From positions 22,985,188-23,049,187 of the forward strand of contig NC_081198.1 of the NCBI RefSeq assembly GCF_902713425.1: a stretch of DNA of 64,000 nucleotides. The letters run 5' to 3'. The position numbers and the translations under genes were made by a program. A model generated the notes under the pieces. That model was not told where the DNA came from and made no database searches. It worked only from the letters and a program-made list of their open reading frames with translations. Within the stretch, counting starts at the first letter, position 1. Each line of letters opens with the position of its first letter. Positions 1 through 9,076 of the stretch are shown in pieces. The stretch is from Acipenser ruthenus. Lineage: Eukaryota > Chordata > Actinopteri > Acipenseriformes > Acipenseridae.

Positions 1-2729
1 GTGCAGAGGCCCAAGGCCCTGAGACAGGTGGCAAAATAGAAACGATTCATGTAACATACCTTCCTGTCCAGGGCCTGGATGTTCTTGATAGTTTGCGTGA
101 GCCCCTGCACTCGGGTGAGCTGCACAACGTCCGGGACCCCCTTACCTCCCTTCTTGTCGGCTTTACTCAGGGTGGCTCGCTTTACCCTCTCCATCTTGCT
201 GCCCCAGATAAAGCGGTGGATAATGCGGTCCACCACTTTTTTGGTGGTCCTGTCTGGGGGAAAGATTTTTCCTACATAAGAGAGGATGGGGAACAGTATA
301 GACTTGGTTATTAATACTCTACCCGTCATTGTTAAGGATCTTGTGCTCCATCCGCCAATCTTTTTACGGACCTGGTTAATGGCCGCCGTCCAGCTCTGGG
401 CCCCCGAGCTATTGTTCTCGAAAATGAGGCCCAGAATCTTGATTTTGTCCTTTTTGACAGGGTACATGTCCGACAGTTCCCTATCTACCTGCCAATTTTT
501 AGACACGTAGACTTCGCTCTTGGACTTATTAATCACTGCCCCGGTCGCCGTGCAGTACTTCTCAAGGATATTACTAATCCGAGGTACCGACGATGTGTTG
601 GTGCAAATGAGTGACACATCGTCCATATATGCTGTTGTTTTGACCTGGACCCCGTTGGATCCAGGCAGCTGGAAACCAGTTATATTGGTATCCCTACGAA
701 TTGCCTGCAGGAGGGGTTCAATGCACACGACATATAGCAGTGGGGATAGTGGGCAACCCTGTCTGACCCCTGACTGGATAGATATTTTACCAGTCAGGTG
801 CCTGTTCACCAAGACTCGGGTACTAATGTTTGTATATATGCTTTTAACCCACTCCCTAAGTCCAGGAGCGAATTTCATCTGGTCCATCACTTTGTACATA
901 TATTCATGGCTTACCCTATCGAACGCCTTCTCCTGGTCAAGGTTGAACAGGCAGAGGGGATGGTTCCGTTCTCTAGAATAAGCCAGAATGTCCCTTGTTA
1001 ACATTAAAATATCCGTGATGGACCTCCCTGGGACGCCACAAGCCTGGTCAGGGCCAATGACCAAAGGGAGGTGTACTTGTAGCCGGAGCATCAGAGCTTT
1101 GGCTAGTATCTTGTAATCCACGCAAAGGAGGCTGATTGGGCGCCAATTCCGTAGATCTTTAACTTCCCCTTTCTTATGAAGGAGAGTAATTACACTCTCC
1201 CGCATAGAAGGGCCCAACCGCTTCTCCCTGTAGACCGCTCTGTAGACCTCCGCTAAATAGACTTTTAGCGTGTCCCAAAAAAGATGGTAATACTCACCCG
1301 GGATGCCATCTGGACCTGGCGTCTTACCGGTGTTCATGGTCTTAACCGCCTGGGTGAGCTCCTCCAGCGTGAGTTCTGGGTCCTTCTCCTCCTCCTCCTC
1401 GTCCCGCACTGAGTCAGGCTCCAACTGGCTCAGGAACCACTCTATCAGGGTGTCATCTGTAGCTTTGATGTTATACAGGTCCCTATAGAAGTTCTCTACC
1501 ACTTTTTTCACTCCCTCACTATCCTCTACTATCCTCCCCTTGCTGTCGAGCATGGAGGACATCAAGTGCCGCTTCTCCCTCGTTTTCTGGAAGAAGAAGC
1601 GAGTACACTTTTCGTCTTCCTCCATTTTTTGCACTTTTGCATTGTGCATGACCTTTCGTTGTTCCTCCCTACAAAGCACTGAAAGATCTAGCTTGGTCTG
1701 GGCTATCTCGTCGCTTACAGGGAACCCCCGAAGCTGAAGCAGGCTCAGACGCTGGAGGGCAGCATTCAGGTGTTTATATTTGGCCCTCCTTTCTTTTGCT
1801 TTCCTCTTGCCTGCTGCTATGAAATAACCCTTAGTTCTGATTTTGACCATCTCCCACCACTCTATAGGGGAGTTGAATAGGTCACGCAAAGTGGTCCACT
1901 CAACAAGCCTGCTCTTATAGGCTGCAGCTATGGAGGGGTCATCGAGTAAGGAGGTGTTTAATTTCCAGACCCCTGACCCCATCTGGGAGGTCTGAGGGAC
2001 CTGCAATGTTACCTGCAGGAGCCTATGGTCAGAGAAGAAGACGGCCTGGGTGTCTACTGCCGTCTTCGTAAGGGAGCTGGTATGCAGGACGAGATCTATA
2101 CGGGAGAAGGAGGTCCCAGATGAGCTCACCCAGGTAAAGGGAGGCACCAGGTCCTTACCTGCATCACACAGGGAGAAATCAGATATTACGGAGGACAAAA
2201 CTCTACTAGAGCGGTCGTTGCGTGGCCTGCTCCGGTCTACGTCCCTCAGAGCACAATTGAAGTCACCTGACACGATGACGGGTACGTTCCCCAGCAGGAG
2301 TGGACGCAGCTGTGGAAAAATTTTAACTCTTTCGTTTTGGTTAGTGGGTGCGTAGACATTGACCAGTCTGAGGGGAGTGTTGTTGTATGTCACATCCACG
2401 CTCAGAATTCTACCAGGTTCTACCTCCCTGCTGCTGCGGGAGGTAATAAATGGGTTTTTAAACAGGATACCTACTCCGTCGGCTCTGGCTATGTTGGAGC
2501 CCGACCAGAAGGAGTCCCCCAGGGTCCAACTCTCCTTCAGGTCCCTATAATCAGGGCTTGACGAAATACCACACTCCTGCAGAAAGATGAGATCTGCTTT
2601 CAAGTTAGCTAGATAGTTTAGTACATCAAATCTTTTTTGTGTCTCCCTGATGCTCCTGACATTAACAGACACACATATCAGGGCCATCAGGGTAGCTAAC
2701 AAGAAAAGGAGTCGCTGTGTCCACCCCAT
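1..2729 (-). CDS. ORF2 of LINE copy E1: endonuclease-reverse transcriptase, C-terminus outside window
   Basis: The ORF is open from an ATG at 2727-2729 to the left edge, about 910 codons, and aligns with the complete 1147-codon ORF2 of E2 and E3. The missing C-terminal ~238 residues would carry the Cys/His knuckle. In the visible part are the APE motifs (GDFNC, SRID, SDH) and the RT motifs including GVRQGCPLSPL and YMDD. The protein nicks the target and primes cDNA synthesis from it (TPRT). The in-frame Met of the conserved MAL-NVRS segment, 14 codons downstream, is the likelier start, since families A and D have it at the same place. I saw no stop in the visible part by comparison with E2. 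Confidence 0.85.
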   Translation of the reverse strand, partial: MGWTQRLLFLLATLMALICVSVNVRSIRETQKRFDVLNYLANLKADLIFLQECGISSSPDYRDLKESWTLGDSFWSGSNIARADGVGILFKNPFITSRSSREVEPGRILSVDVTYNNTPLRLVNVYAPTNQNERVKIFPQLRPLLLGNVPVIVSGDFNCALRDVDRSRPRNDRSSRVLSSVISDFSLCDAGKDLVPPFTWVSSSGTSFSRIDLVLHTSSLTKTAVDTQAVFFSDHRLLQVTLQVPQTSQMGSGVWKLNTSLLDDPSIAAAYKSRLVEWTTLRDLFNSPIEWWEMVKIRTKGYFIAAGKRKAKERRAKYKHLNAALQRLSLLQLRGFPVSDEIAQTKLDLSVLCREEQRKVMHNAKVQKMEEDEKCTRFFFQKTREKRHLMSSMLDSKGRIVEDSEGVKKVVENFYRDLYNIKATDDTLIEWFLSQLEPDSVRDEEEEEKDPELTLEELTQAVKTMNTGKTPGPDGIPGEYYHLFWDTLKVYLAEVYRAVYREKRLGPSMRESVITLLHKKGEVKDLRNWRPISLLCVDYKILAKALMLRLQVHLPLVIGPDQACGVPGRSITDILMLTRDILAYSRERNHPLCLFNLDQEKAFDRVSHEYMYKVMDQMKFAPGLREWVKSIYTNISTRVLVNRHLTGKISIQSGVRQGCPLSPLLYVVCIEPLLQAIRRDTNITGFQLPGSNGVQVKTTAYMDDVSLICTNTSSVPRISNILEKYCTATGAVINKSKSEVYVSKNWQVDRELSDMYPVKKDKIKILGLIFENNSSGAQSWTAAINQVRKKIGGWSTRSLTMTGRVLITKSILFPILSYVGKIFPPDRTTKKVVDRIIHRFIWGSKMERVKRATLSKADKKGGKGVPDVVQLTRVQGLTQTIKNIQALDRKVCYMNRFYFATCLRALGLC

Positions 2730-2734
2730 AGCGA

Positions 2735-3637
2735 CTATGATTGGGAGGTCGGGACACTCTTCCTACTCTTAGCTCTACGCTTGCTTCGAGGGGGCTTGGG
2801 CTTATTTGCAACTCCCATCACCCCTGAGAAGGTACTCACTGCTGCCTCGTCCAAGAAGGCACCGTCATTGTATGCACAGTACGTGGAATTGTTTGGGCTA
2901 TTCAACTCCCCACAAGGTAAGTCTGGTGGAACTTGCTCAGGGCCCCTCGGAACGTGTGGGTCAGCTTTGTCCTGGGGGGGGTTATGACAGACAGCATTCT
3001 TTGGCTGTTACCGTCTGTTGAATTGGAGCTGTTAGCAGACTTCTGGCTTACCGCGTCCAGGGGTATTCCCATGTCCTCCAGTGCTGTATCTAGGAGGACC
3101 TCTAGGGGGCCCCTGGTTTTGCCCATACAAGGGAGGGGGTCAAGGATGCTTTGAAGGGAGGCCCTTCGCTTGAAGAGGGTCATTGCTACCGAGGTACTGC
3201 TGGTCAGGGAAGGTGTTGACCCCGACCTCTCCCTCGGTGCATTAGTGAACACCTCTTCTGCGAGGTGTGCTAGGGTTTGTGCCAATGACTGGGAAGGCTG
3301 GCTGGGGATGCCCTGGCTGGCTGCTACCTGCCCACTAGGCGGCAGTGTAGCCGTCCCTCTCGCCTCCGTCTCTGCCTGCGAGGGCAAGACTGGGGACTTT
3401 GTGTGGACATTAGCTGGTTTTGGATCTATGGGGGCCACCTGCAACTTGCTGTCTTTGATCTTGATCTTCTTTCTTTTCCCCCCCTCGTCTCTACCCTTTC
3501 TTTTCCCCACCCTCTGCTGGTTCTTCACTCCCTTCCCCTCCTTCTCACTCTCACTTTCACTGTCGCTTTCGCTTTCCTCCCCCACGGACTCAATCCTTAT
3601 GGCATCATAACGAGAGCCGAGGGGGAGTGCTGGCGCT
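2735..3637 (-). pseudogene. ORF1 C-terminal part of LINE copy E1
   Basis: C-terminal half of ORF1, separated from the N-terminal half (6369-7410) by the solo LTR. It encodes a low-complexity, Ser/Glu/Lys-rich region with a patch of alternating Ser and acidic residues, then a Lys/Arg patch. A run of eight G on the plus strand near 2974-2981, against nine in E3, changes the frame so that translation would stop at 2902 and lose a basic C-terminal tail. E2 has the same eight-G run. The shorter form may thus be the family state, or a consensus error in a homopolymer. Confidence 0.7.
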
Positions 3638-6364
3638 TGTCACGGCTGACCCCGAACCAGTTATTATGTGTAGTAAGAAATTGGATTCCTTTGCATGGAG
3701 AATTTCAGTGGCTAGAGTTCACGGCTCCTCGATTGATTCAGATTCAGTTGTATTAAGTCTGCCCACTAATAATGTAGAGCAAAATAGGTATTGTGGTGTT
3801 TGCAGAGCCGACCCGAGCTGAACCCAAGACAGAAGTGGAGTCCTGCTGGGAACGAGCTGAAACATTGGACATGGACTAGATGATTTAAAAATGAAATGTA
3901 TTAATGAGATGATATGTGCTGTAACCATTTGTAATGTTTGAATAATCTTTAGTCTGTAACAAATACTGTAAAGTACTCTCTCTGTAAGACCGTATAACAG
4001 AATCTGGTACAACTTGATACACTGGCCGGCCTTGAGCAGTCTCTTATTAAAATTGGCACGATTCCCAGAATTTAGTGCTGAAATCTCTGTTAAGACTTTT
4101 CAGCTTGACTACAGAATAATGCTGTACTAATAGATGTATGTTAATATGCTTGTTTTAAATGGTATAGATTGCTGTGGTAACATATAATCATAGGTAGTGA
4201 TAATTATTGTTAGTATGAAATACTATGAACAATTTTTATGTATAAGATCATATGATTCACTTTGCTTAATATGATAGCATACCTGAAGCTGTTTTCTATC
4301 AAGATGAGCATAGTTAAAAACAGAGTCCTAATTCAATGAAAAGAATTACTGTGTGCTTACATTCAAGAATTATAACTTCTGAATATAAAGGGAAAAGGAG
4401 TTAGGAGTATTCTTAAGGGAAAGAAAAAAACAGAAAAGGATTAAAAGACCTCGCTTTGAGTAGGTTTCTGTTTGTAATTCAGTTTTAAAATAAGTAGGTG
4501 AGTAAGAACAACCTAGAGTAAAAGCAGACTATAACTTAAGACAAATAAGCATTGTCAGAAGATACACCACAAATAGAGAGCAGAAAAATTGAATAAAATC
4601 CTATTGTAATATTGCGGATATACTGCTGCTAGCAGAAAGTAATAAGGTTAGCAGCCATACGCTATAAGAAGTAATGTACTAGTTTGACTCTGAAGTTAAA
4701 AGACGCAGCATAGAAAGATGTTGTGTTTAAAATACAAAATAAAAGGATTGAATAAATAATGAAGAATAAAAGCAGGAGATTTTAGGAGAGTAAACTCTAT
4801 GTGACCTGTCTTCTTGAGCTCTCTATCAGCCTGCCCTTGGAGAAATTAATATTAGCTGCTGGAAGGCCTCTTTGGTGGGAAGAAGCCGGAATTTTTTTAT
4901 CAGAAGGCTTATAGTATCAGGCCGGACTGCAAAAATAGGGAGTTAGAACGGATGGTCTTAGCACCTAAGATAGTTAGTTGCCGGGCGGAACAAGCACGTA
5001 AGATACAGGTGTAAGGAAAGTTCTAGGGAACATTAATCACTATTAAACTTGGCAAGAAAAGAGGTGTCTTCAGCAAGCTGGTTTTAGCCAGTATGTGTAT
5101 AGCTGAAACATACAGGGTCATCTGAGTGTCAATTAAGTTCAAGCTACCAGGGGCCCATAGGAGAAAACATTACAGCTTTACAGCTCAGTAAAATAGTTAG
5201 GTTTTCCATAAGGAGAAAACTCTACATTAAAAAGATATAAGATGGAAGTTCCCTATAATACCTGCTAAACACACACCTGTAAGGAAAGAAGGAAATTAAT
5301 TTGAGAGTGAGATGACATGAGGGAATATATTTTTGAAAGCCAAGTTCATGTAATCAATTATAATCATTATAACTATAACTGCTATATTATGATATAACTA
5401 TTGGTGTTACATATATTCAAACACCACTCTTTTTATAATGCACCCATATTAAGTAGTGAATCAAGGTTGCAGGGATTTTGTGAACTCTGCTTCACCTAAC
5501 TTTTCAGATGAAGGAGGGGGGCCAAGAATGAGTGGATGAGAACATGGGCTAGTGTTGATTTGTTGGCATATGACTTTAATTCAGTCTGAGGAGTTGGTTG
5601 AATTCTTTAGAGATTACTGTTTGCCAAGAGATAAGGAGTGTCCATATAGATTGATGACTGGATCTAATTGGGGCTTCCCATTGCTTTCAATAGGACGAAA
5701 ATTGTATAAAAACCCTGGGCCGATCACACTGAGACCACCACACTCAAGCTTGGCAGAGCCACGTGGTCCATCCTTTGCAGATCTCTACAGAACAGTCCTT
5801 CTCTTTTGTTCACGCTACTCTTCCTTATAATAGGAGGTAAGCATATTAATGGTATTATTGTATCTCGCGTTTATTGGTTATATTGCTATGAGGTTTTGAA
5901 ACAATGTTTTAGTATTAAGAGTGTTATATTGAATGTGCTAAAACATAGCAGTGGGTGCTTGTAGGCTTTGTGCTTAACCAGCCTGAGGGCTGCACTGAAT
6001 ACATATAATTGTATTATGTTATTGAAGTACTAAATGCTGAAGCTTGTAATCAACTTAGCATTGCTAATTATTGTTACATGTTTTCGGGTCTTGGTAGTAT
6101 GCGCAAACTACTAAACCAATATTAAAGGCATTTTAATAAAACGAAGGAGCGCTGATGTTGCTCTGATTCGTAAAACTTTGAATAAATGAGTGATTTTCTT
6201 GATTAAATAAAAAGGTTTTAAGGACACACCGCTCGTCCAGTGCTCGAACATAAACCACTAGGAGTTTTAAACATCTCTGTCCTCCTTAACGTCTCCCCTG
6301 AGTTAAGAGTGTGTGCAGAGCGAATAATATAATAAAAGAGAACGTGAAAAGTGAAAACGTGACA
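3638..6364 (+). mobile_element. Solo LTR of an LTR retrotransposon or endogenous retrovirus (fossil)
   Basis: Insertion of 2727 bp inside ORF1 of LINE copy E1. It starts TGTCACG, ends CGTGACA (7-bp inverted ends, TG...CA), and is flanked by a 4-bp duplication CGCT at 3634-3637 and 6365-6368; the uninterrupted site is seen in E3 near 59830. A TATA-like box (5705-5712) and downstream AATAAA signals (6181, 6206) give it plus orientation, opposite to the host LINE. There is no coding region or internal retroviral domain, so I read it as one long LTR left after recombination. The 4-bp duplication is compatible with gamma-, epsilon- or spuma-like elements, but the family is not determined. It is younger than E1's own insertion. 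A TIR DNA element is the alternative, less likely given the short inverted ends. Confidence 0.75.
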
Positions 6365-6368
6365 CGCT

Positions 6369-7410
6369 GAGAGGGCCCTACTCAGGGGGGGGCGCTGCTG
6401 GGTCCGGGCTCCCTCCCTGCCTCGTGTTCTGTATCAGAGGAGCTACTGGAGGAGCTAGTGGAGTAGCTGTTGTACTCTCTCTCTGGGCTGGGGGAAGGGG
6501 TCCTCGTAAAACGGGACATGTCTCGGGGGCGGGGGGGTGAGGGGGGTGCTGGTGATGATGGTGGTGCTGGAGTCTGGGTTTTGGATACTGTTGGTGGTGA
6601 TGTGGACTGATCTTTGTTACTTGCTCCCTCTTCCTGCTCAGGCCTAGGCTTGTTCGTAGTTGCCTTGCTGGCTCTGGCCATGTTGGCATAGGAAGAGGGG
6701 CAGTCCTTAAACAGGTGCCCCTTCTTTCCACACAAATTGCACTGCCTCTCTTCTCTGCAGTGGCTGGTCTCGTGGGGGGCGCCGCAGTTCCTGCACTTGA
6801 CTACAGTACATGCGGCCGCCAGGTGTCCTAATTCCCCACATTTCCTGCAGAGTTTTGGCATCCCATTATAGAATACCAGCCCTCTGTTGGGCCCTAACAC
6901 TATGGAGTTTGGAATGTGGCGGACGCCTCCAATGCCCGATGGATCAACATTGAGGCGTACCAGCCACTTTCTGGCTCCTGTCCAAACCCCATCTTCGTCT
7001 GTAATTTTCCTCCCTTCTGATGACACCCTCCCATAGCGGTTAAGCCATGTTGTAATATCATAGTCGCTAACAGCCTCATTGAAAAATTGGACAGTAACAA
7101 CTTTCATTTCTCTGTCTGTCAGTGCATCCACACAAAATTCTTTGTATGGAGCGAGATATTTATTCTCCCCCCAAAAGGACCACATTTCTTGTAACTTTTG
7201 GGGGTTCCTAAAACTGACCTCAAACACTTCCTTAAGCCCTGGCAATTTCACCAAACAATTCAAGTCAGAAGGGGAAAAACCCATACCCCTCTGAAGAATG
7301 GTCCGGCTGAACTCCAGTCTCGTCAGTCCTGGTTCCGTTTCATCTTGCTTGTTTCTTGTGAAGCGCACCGCATTGTGCCTCCTGGTCTCCTGGGTTGGCC
7401 GGAACGCCAT
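6369..7410 (-). pseudogene. ORF1 N-terminal part of LINE copy E1 (CCHC nucleic-acid-binding protein)
   Basis: Starts at an ATG at 7408-7410 (MAFRPTQ), the same start as in E3. Residues 1-180 form the conserved family domain ending in the stretch with VWTGARKW and RLNVDPSG. Three CCHC knuckles follow at about residues 188-201, 206-218 and 224-237, then a Pro/Ser-rich tail. ORF1 proteins of this group bind element RNA and form the RNP. The frame runs out at 6382 just before the LTR boundary because the C run after the G8 stretch is one base shorter than in E3. The C-terminal half lies at 2735-3637 beyond the LTR. Confidence 0.85.
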
Positions 7411-8141
7411 CCTTCAGCTGGCTCCTCCGATTGGGGTGGGAGAAGCCTCTGGACGTCCGGGTTGTCTCTCTCTACGGAAAAGAGACAACGTAAGCAGCAA
7501 ATCTGGGCAGTTGAAGGAACTATTACTTTAGTCCCTGAGGAGATGGTCGCCTCGCAAGAGGGACCCCCTCCCCAGGTGAACGGTGTCCTTCCCTGGCGGA
7601 GTAGGGGGCGCTGCTTGGCACCGAGACCACGTAGGAAGAATCGTGGCTGTGACGCCTCTTCGGGGTCCGGGGCCGCCCTCTGCTCCTCCCAGATGGCGCC
7701 CTCTGCTGGGCGCCTGCTGCTCTCTCGGTCTGGATCTCGATTACAATCAAGGGCTGGGGATGAGGTCGTCTAGGTCATCAAAGGGTCCTCAAAGGTCGTC
7801 TGGATGGTAGGTCCTCCTTCTCTCGAACTCCAGGAACGTCTGGAAAAGCCGGAACCGCCTGAAAAAGAAAAAAACTGGAACCGCCTGAAAAAGAAAAAAC
7901 TGCACTCAACAGTCAACAAAATCTTGAAAGACCCTCGGCTTGGATTGGGCAAGCCAAAACCAGACTGAGCATTAGTCTTCCAAAAAGTTGCCGAGCTGAA
8001 GAAAGCCAGTCAAAAATAAAACAAATTCTGTTCCTCCTCACTCGAACAAACCTCTCACAGACCCTCGGAGGGAGCGGGCAATGCCACTACCCTCTAAGCC
8101 TTAGTCTTAGAAAGATTTATTCGAACTGAAGAGAAGCCAGA
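7411..8141 (-). promoter_or_regulatory. 5' UTR of LINE copy E1 with U5-like monomers
   Basis: A 731-bp non-coding leader. The outer part holds two related ~80-bp monomers (8060-8140 and 7930-8009), each ending (on the plus strand) in gaagccag or gagaagccag and starting with gaccctcgg. The outer one begins like U5 snRNA. Further in, near 7849-7901, is a ~26-bp direct duplication with A-rich tails. Monomeric 5' UTRs serve as promoters in other LINEs such as mouse L1; that role here is inference. Confidence 0.6.
7930..8009 (-). repeat. Second, diverged U5-like monomer in the 5' UTR of LINE copy E1
   Basis: On the minus strand it begins CTGGCTTTCTTCAGCTCG, resembling both the outer monomer and U5 nt 6-24, and ends CCGAGGGTC like the outer monomer. 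It looks like an older copy of the same unit. The counterpart is present in E3 at about 61400-61475, where the outer monomer is missing through 5' truncation. Confidence 0.55.
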
Positions 8142-8145
8142 GTAT
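8060..8145 (-). repeat. U5 snRNA-like head monomer at the 5' end of LINE copy E1
   Basis: Reading the minus strand from 8145, the sequence starts ATACTCTGGCTTCTCTTCAG and continues to ATAAATCTTTC. Against vertebrate U5 snRNA as I remember it, 33 of the first 36 bases agree (differences at nt 10, 21 and 25). Similarity stops where U5 loop 1 (GCCUUUUAC) would begin. The first four bases, ATAC, are also the last bases of the U2 flank, so the junction has 4-nt microhomology. Confidence 0.8.
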
Positions 8146-8208
8146 CAGATATTAAACTGATAAGAACAGATACTACACTTGATCTTAGCCAAAAGGCCGA
8201 GAAGCGAT
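8142..8208 (-). pseudogene. RNU2: U2 snRNA gene 1, 5' part (nt 1-67), cut by LINE E1
   Basis: Matches U2 nt 1-67 with the normal TTTT loop at nt 15-18. The 3' part lies beyond LINE E1, left of the window. The promoter to the right looks intact, so a U2-LINE chimeric transcript is possible. Confidence 0.9.
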
Positions 8209-8794
8209 GGCGACTTGGCCCTTGCCCGGGGCCCCCCAGCCCGGACGGCACAGGGGGATTCAAAGGTGGGTGCAAAATTTCAAGCACAAGCAGACCCCCA
8301 AAAAACGGGCTGCTGCTTCCAGAGGGGAAATGTGCAATTTAAGCAGGAGAAAACAAAGCAAAAACACACACATAACACCAAAAACAAAACATAAACTGGT
8401 GGAGTGCGTCTTACAAATAGTCATGCCAAGCTGCTATGCTGTGCAAGGTTGCCTTGGGTAACTACAACTGTGCCTCGCTGGCTGGCTGGCTTGCTAAGAA
8501 GGTCCTGGCATAGGGACATGTTCCACCACACTTGTCTGGTTAGCTGCATGCTCCCAGGAAACAACCTGCTGCTGTCTACATCATCACCACATGTGAATAA
8601 AAGAAAGAAAGACAGCAAGAAAGAAAGAGAGAAAGAAAGAGAGAAAGAGAGAAAGAAAGAAAGAGAGAAAGAAAAAAAAAAAGAAGTAAAACGGCGGGAA
8701 AACTTGCATCAACACTGGCACTCTCCCTCCAGCAGGGGTAGACAAAATGCTCACAGGAGAGATCCAGATCTGACTTTGACCAACGTTAGAGAAA

Positions 8795-8946
8795 GGTGTG
8801 CACCGTTCCCGGAGGTACTGCAATACCGGGCCGATGCGTGGAGTGGACGGAGCAAGCCCCTGTTCCATCTCCCGATTCCAAAAATCAATTTAATATATGG
8901 TCCCCTGATAGGGGACGTATCAGGTATTAAACTGATAAGAACAGAT
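8795..8946 (-). pseudogene. RNU2: U2 snRNA gene 2, 3' part (nt 38-189), cut by LINE A
   Basis: Matches U2 from nt 38 to the 3' end, with one change in the stretch reading caggtatt instead of cagatatt. A normal 3' box lies to its left. Its 5' head is at 14289-14322 on the far side of LINE A. Confidence 0.92.
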
Positions 8947-9076
8947 TTTTTTTTTTTTTTTTAATTTATTTTTACAATCAACACAATACACAATTACAAA
9001 ACTAACACATACAATTCACAATAACAATAGTTAACAGGCACCTCTAAAACACGTTTGTACAAAAGAGTGCATGTCC

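Larger units (their letters stand above)
1..8141 (-). mobile_element. LINE family E, copy E1 (Tx1-clade, Keshi-like), 3' part outside window
   Basis: A minus-strand LINE whose 3' end lies left of the window. Position 1 corresponds to 40604 in copy E2, so about 1.35 kb of the 3' end is missing from view. It holds ORF2 (1-2729), ORF1 (2735-7410, split by a solo LTR at 3638-6364) and the longest 5' UTR of the family (7411-8141). The right end abuts U2 nt 67 at 8142. Counting from 8145 leftwards on the minus strand, the outermost 36 nt match the first 36 nt of U5 snRNA at 33 positions, sharing ATAC with the U2 flank. It is nearly identical in sequence to E2 and E3, so the family moved recently. 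Assignment to Tx1/Keshi rests on an APE-type ORF2, CCHC ORF1 and U2 insertion; a family name is inference. Confidence 0.9.
8142..8946 (-). repeat. U2 array block I
   Basis: Holds the 5' part of U2 gene 1, one full spacer and the 3' part of gene 2. The spacer carries the promoter of gene 1 to its right, a non-coding ~250-bp stretch with GGCT repeats, and a GAAA/GAGAAA microsatellite at about 8601-8683 (TTTC-type on the gene strand). No other gene is visible. Confidence 0.9.

Noticed and set aside
5552-5830. A 92-codon ORF inside the LTR
   Set aside because: No recognisable domain, and it spans the TATA region; likely chance.
3638-6364. Ginger-like or other TIR DNA transposon
   Set aside because: TG...CA ends with a 4-bp duplication fit Ginger too, but the inverted ends are only 7 bp, no transposase is seen, and a TATA box and downstream AATAAA favour an LTR.
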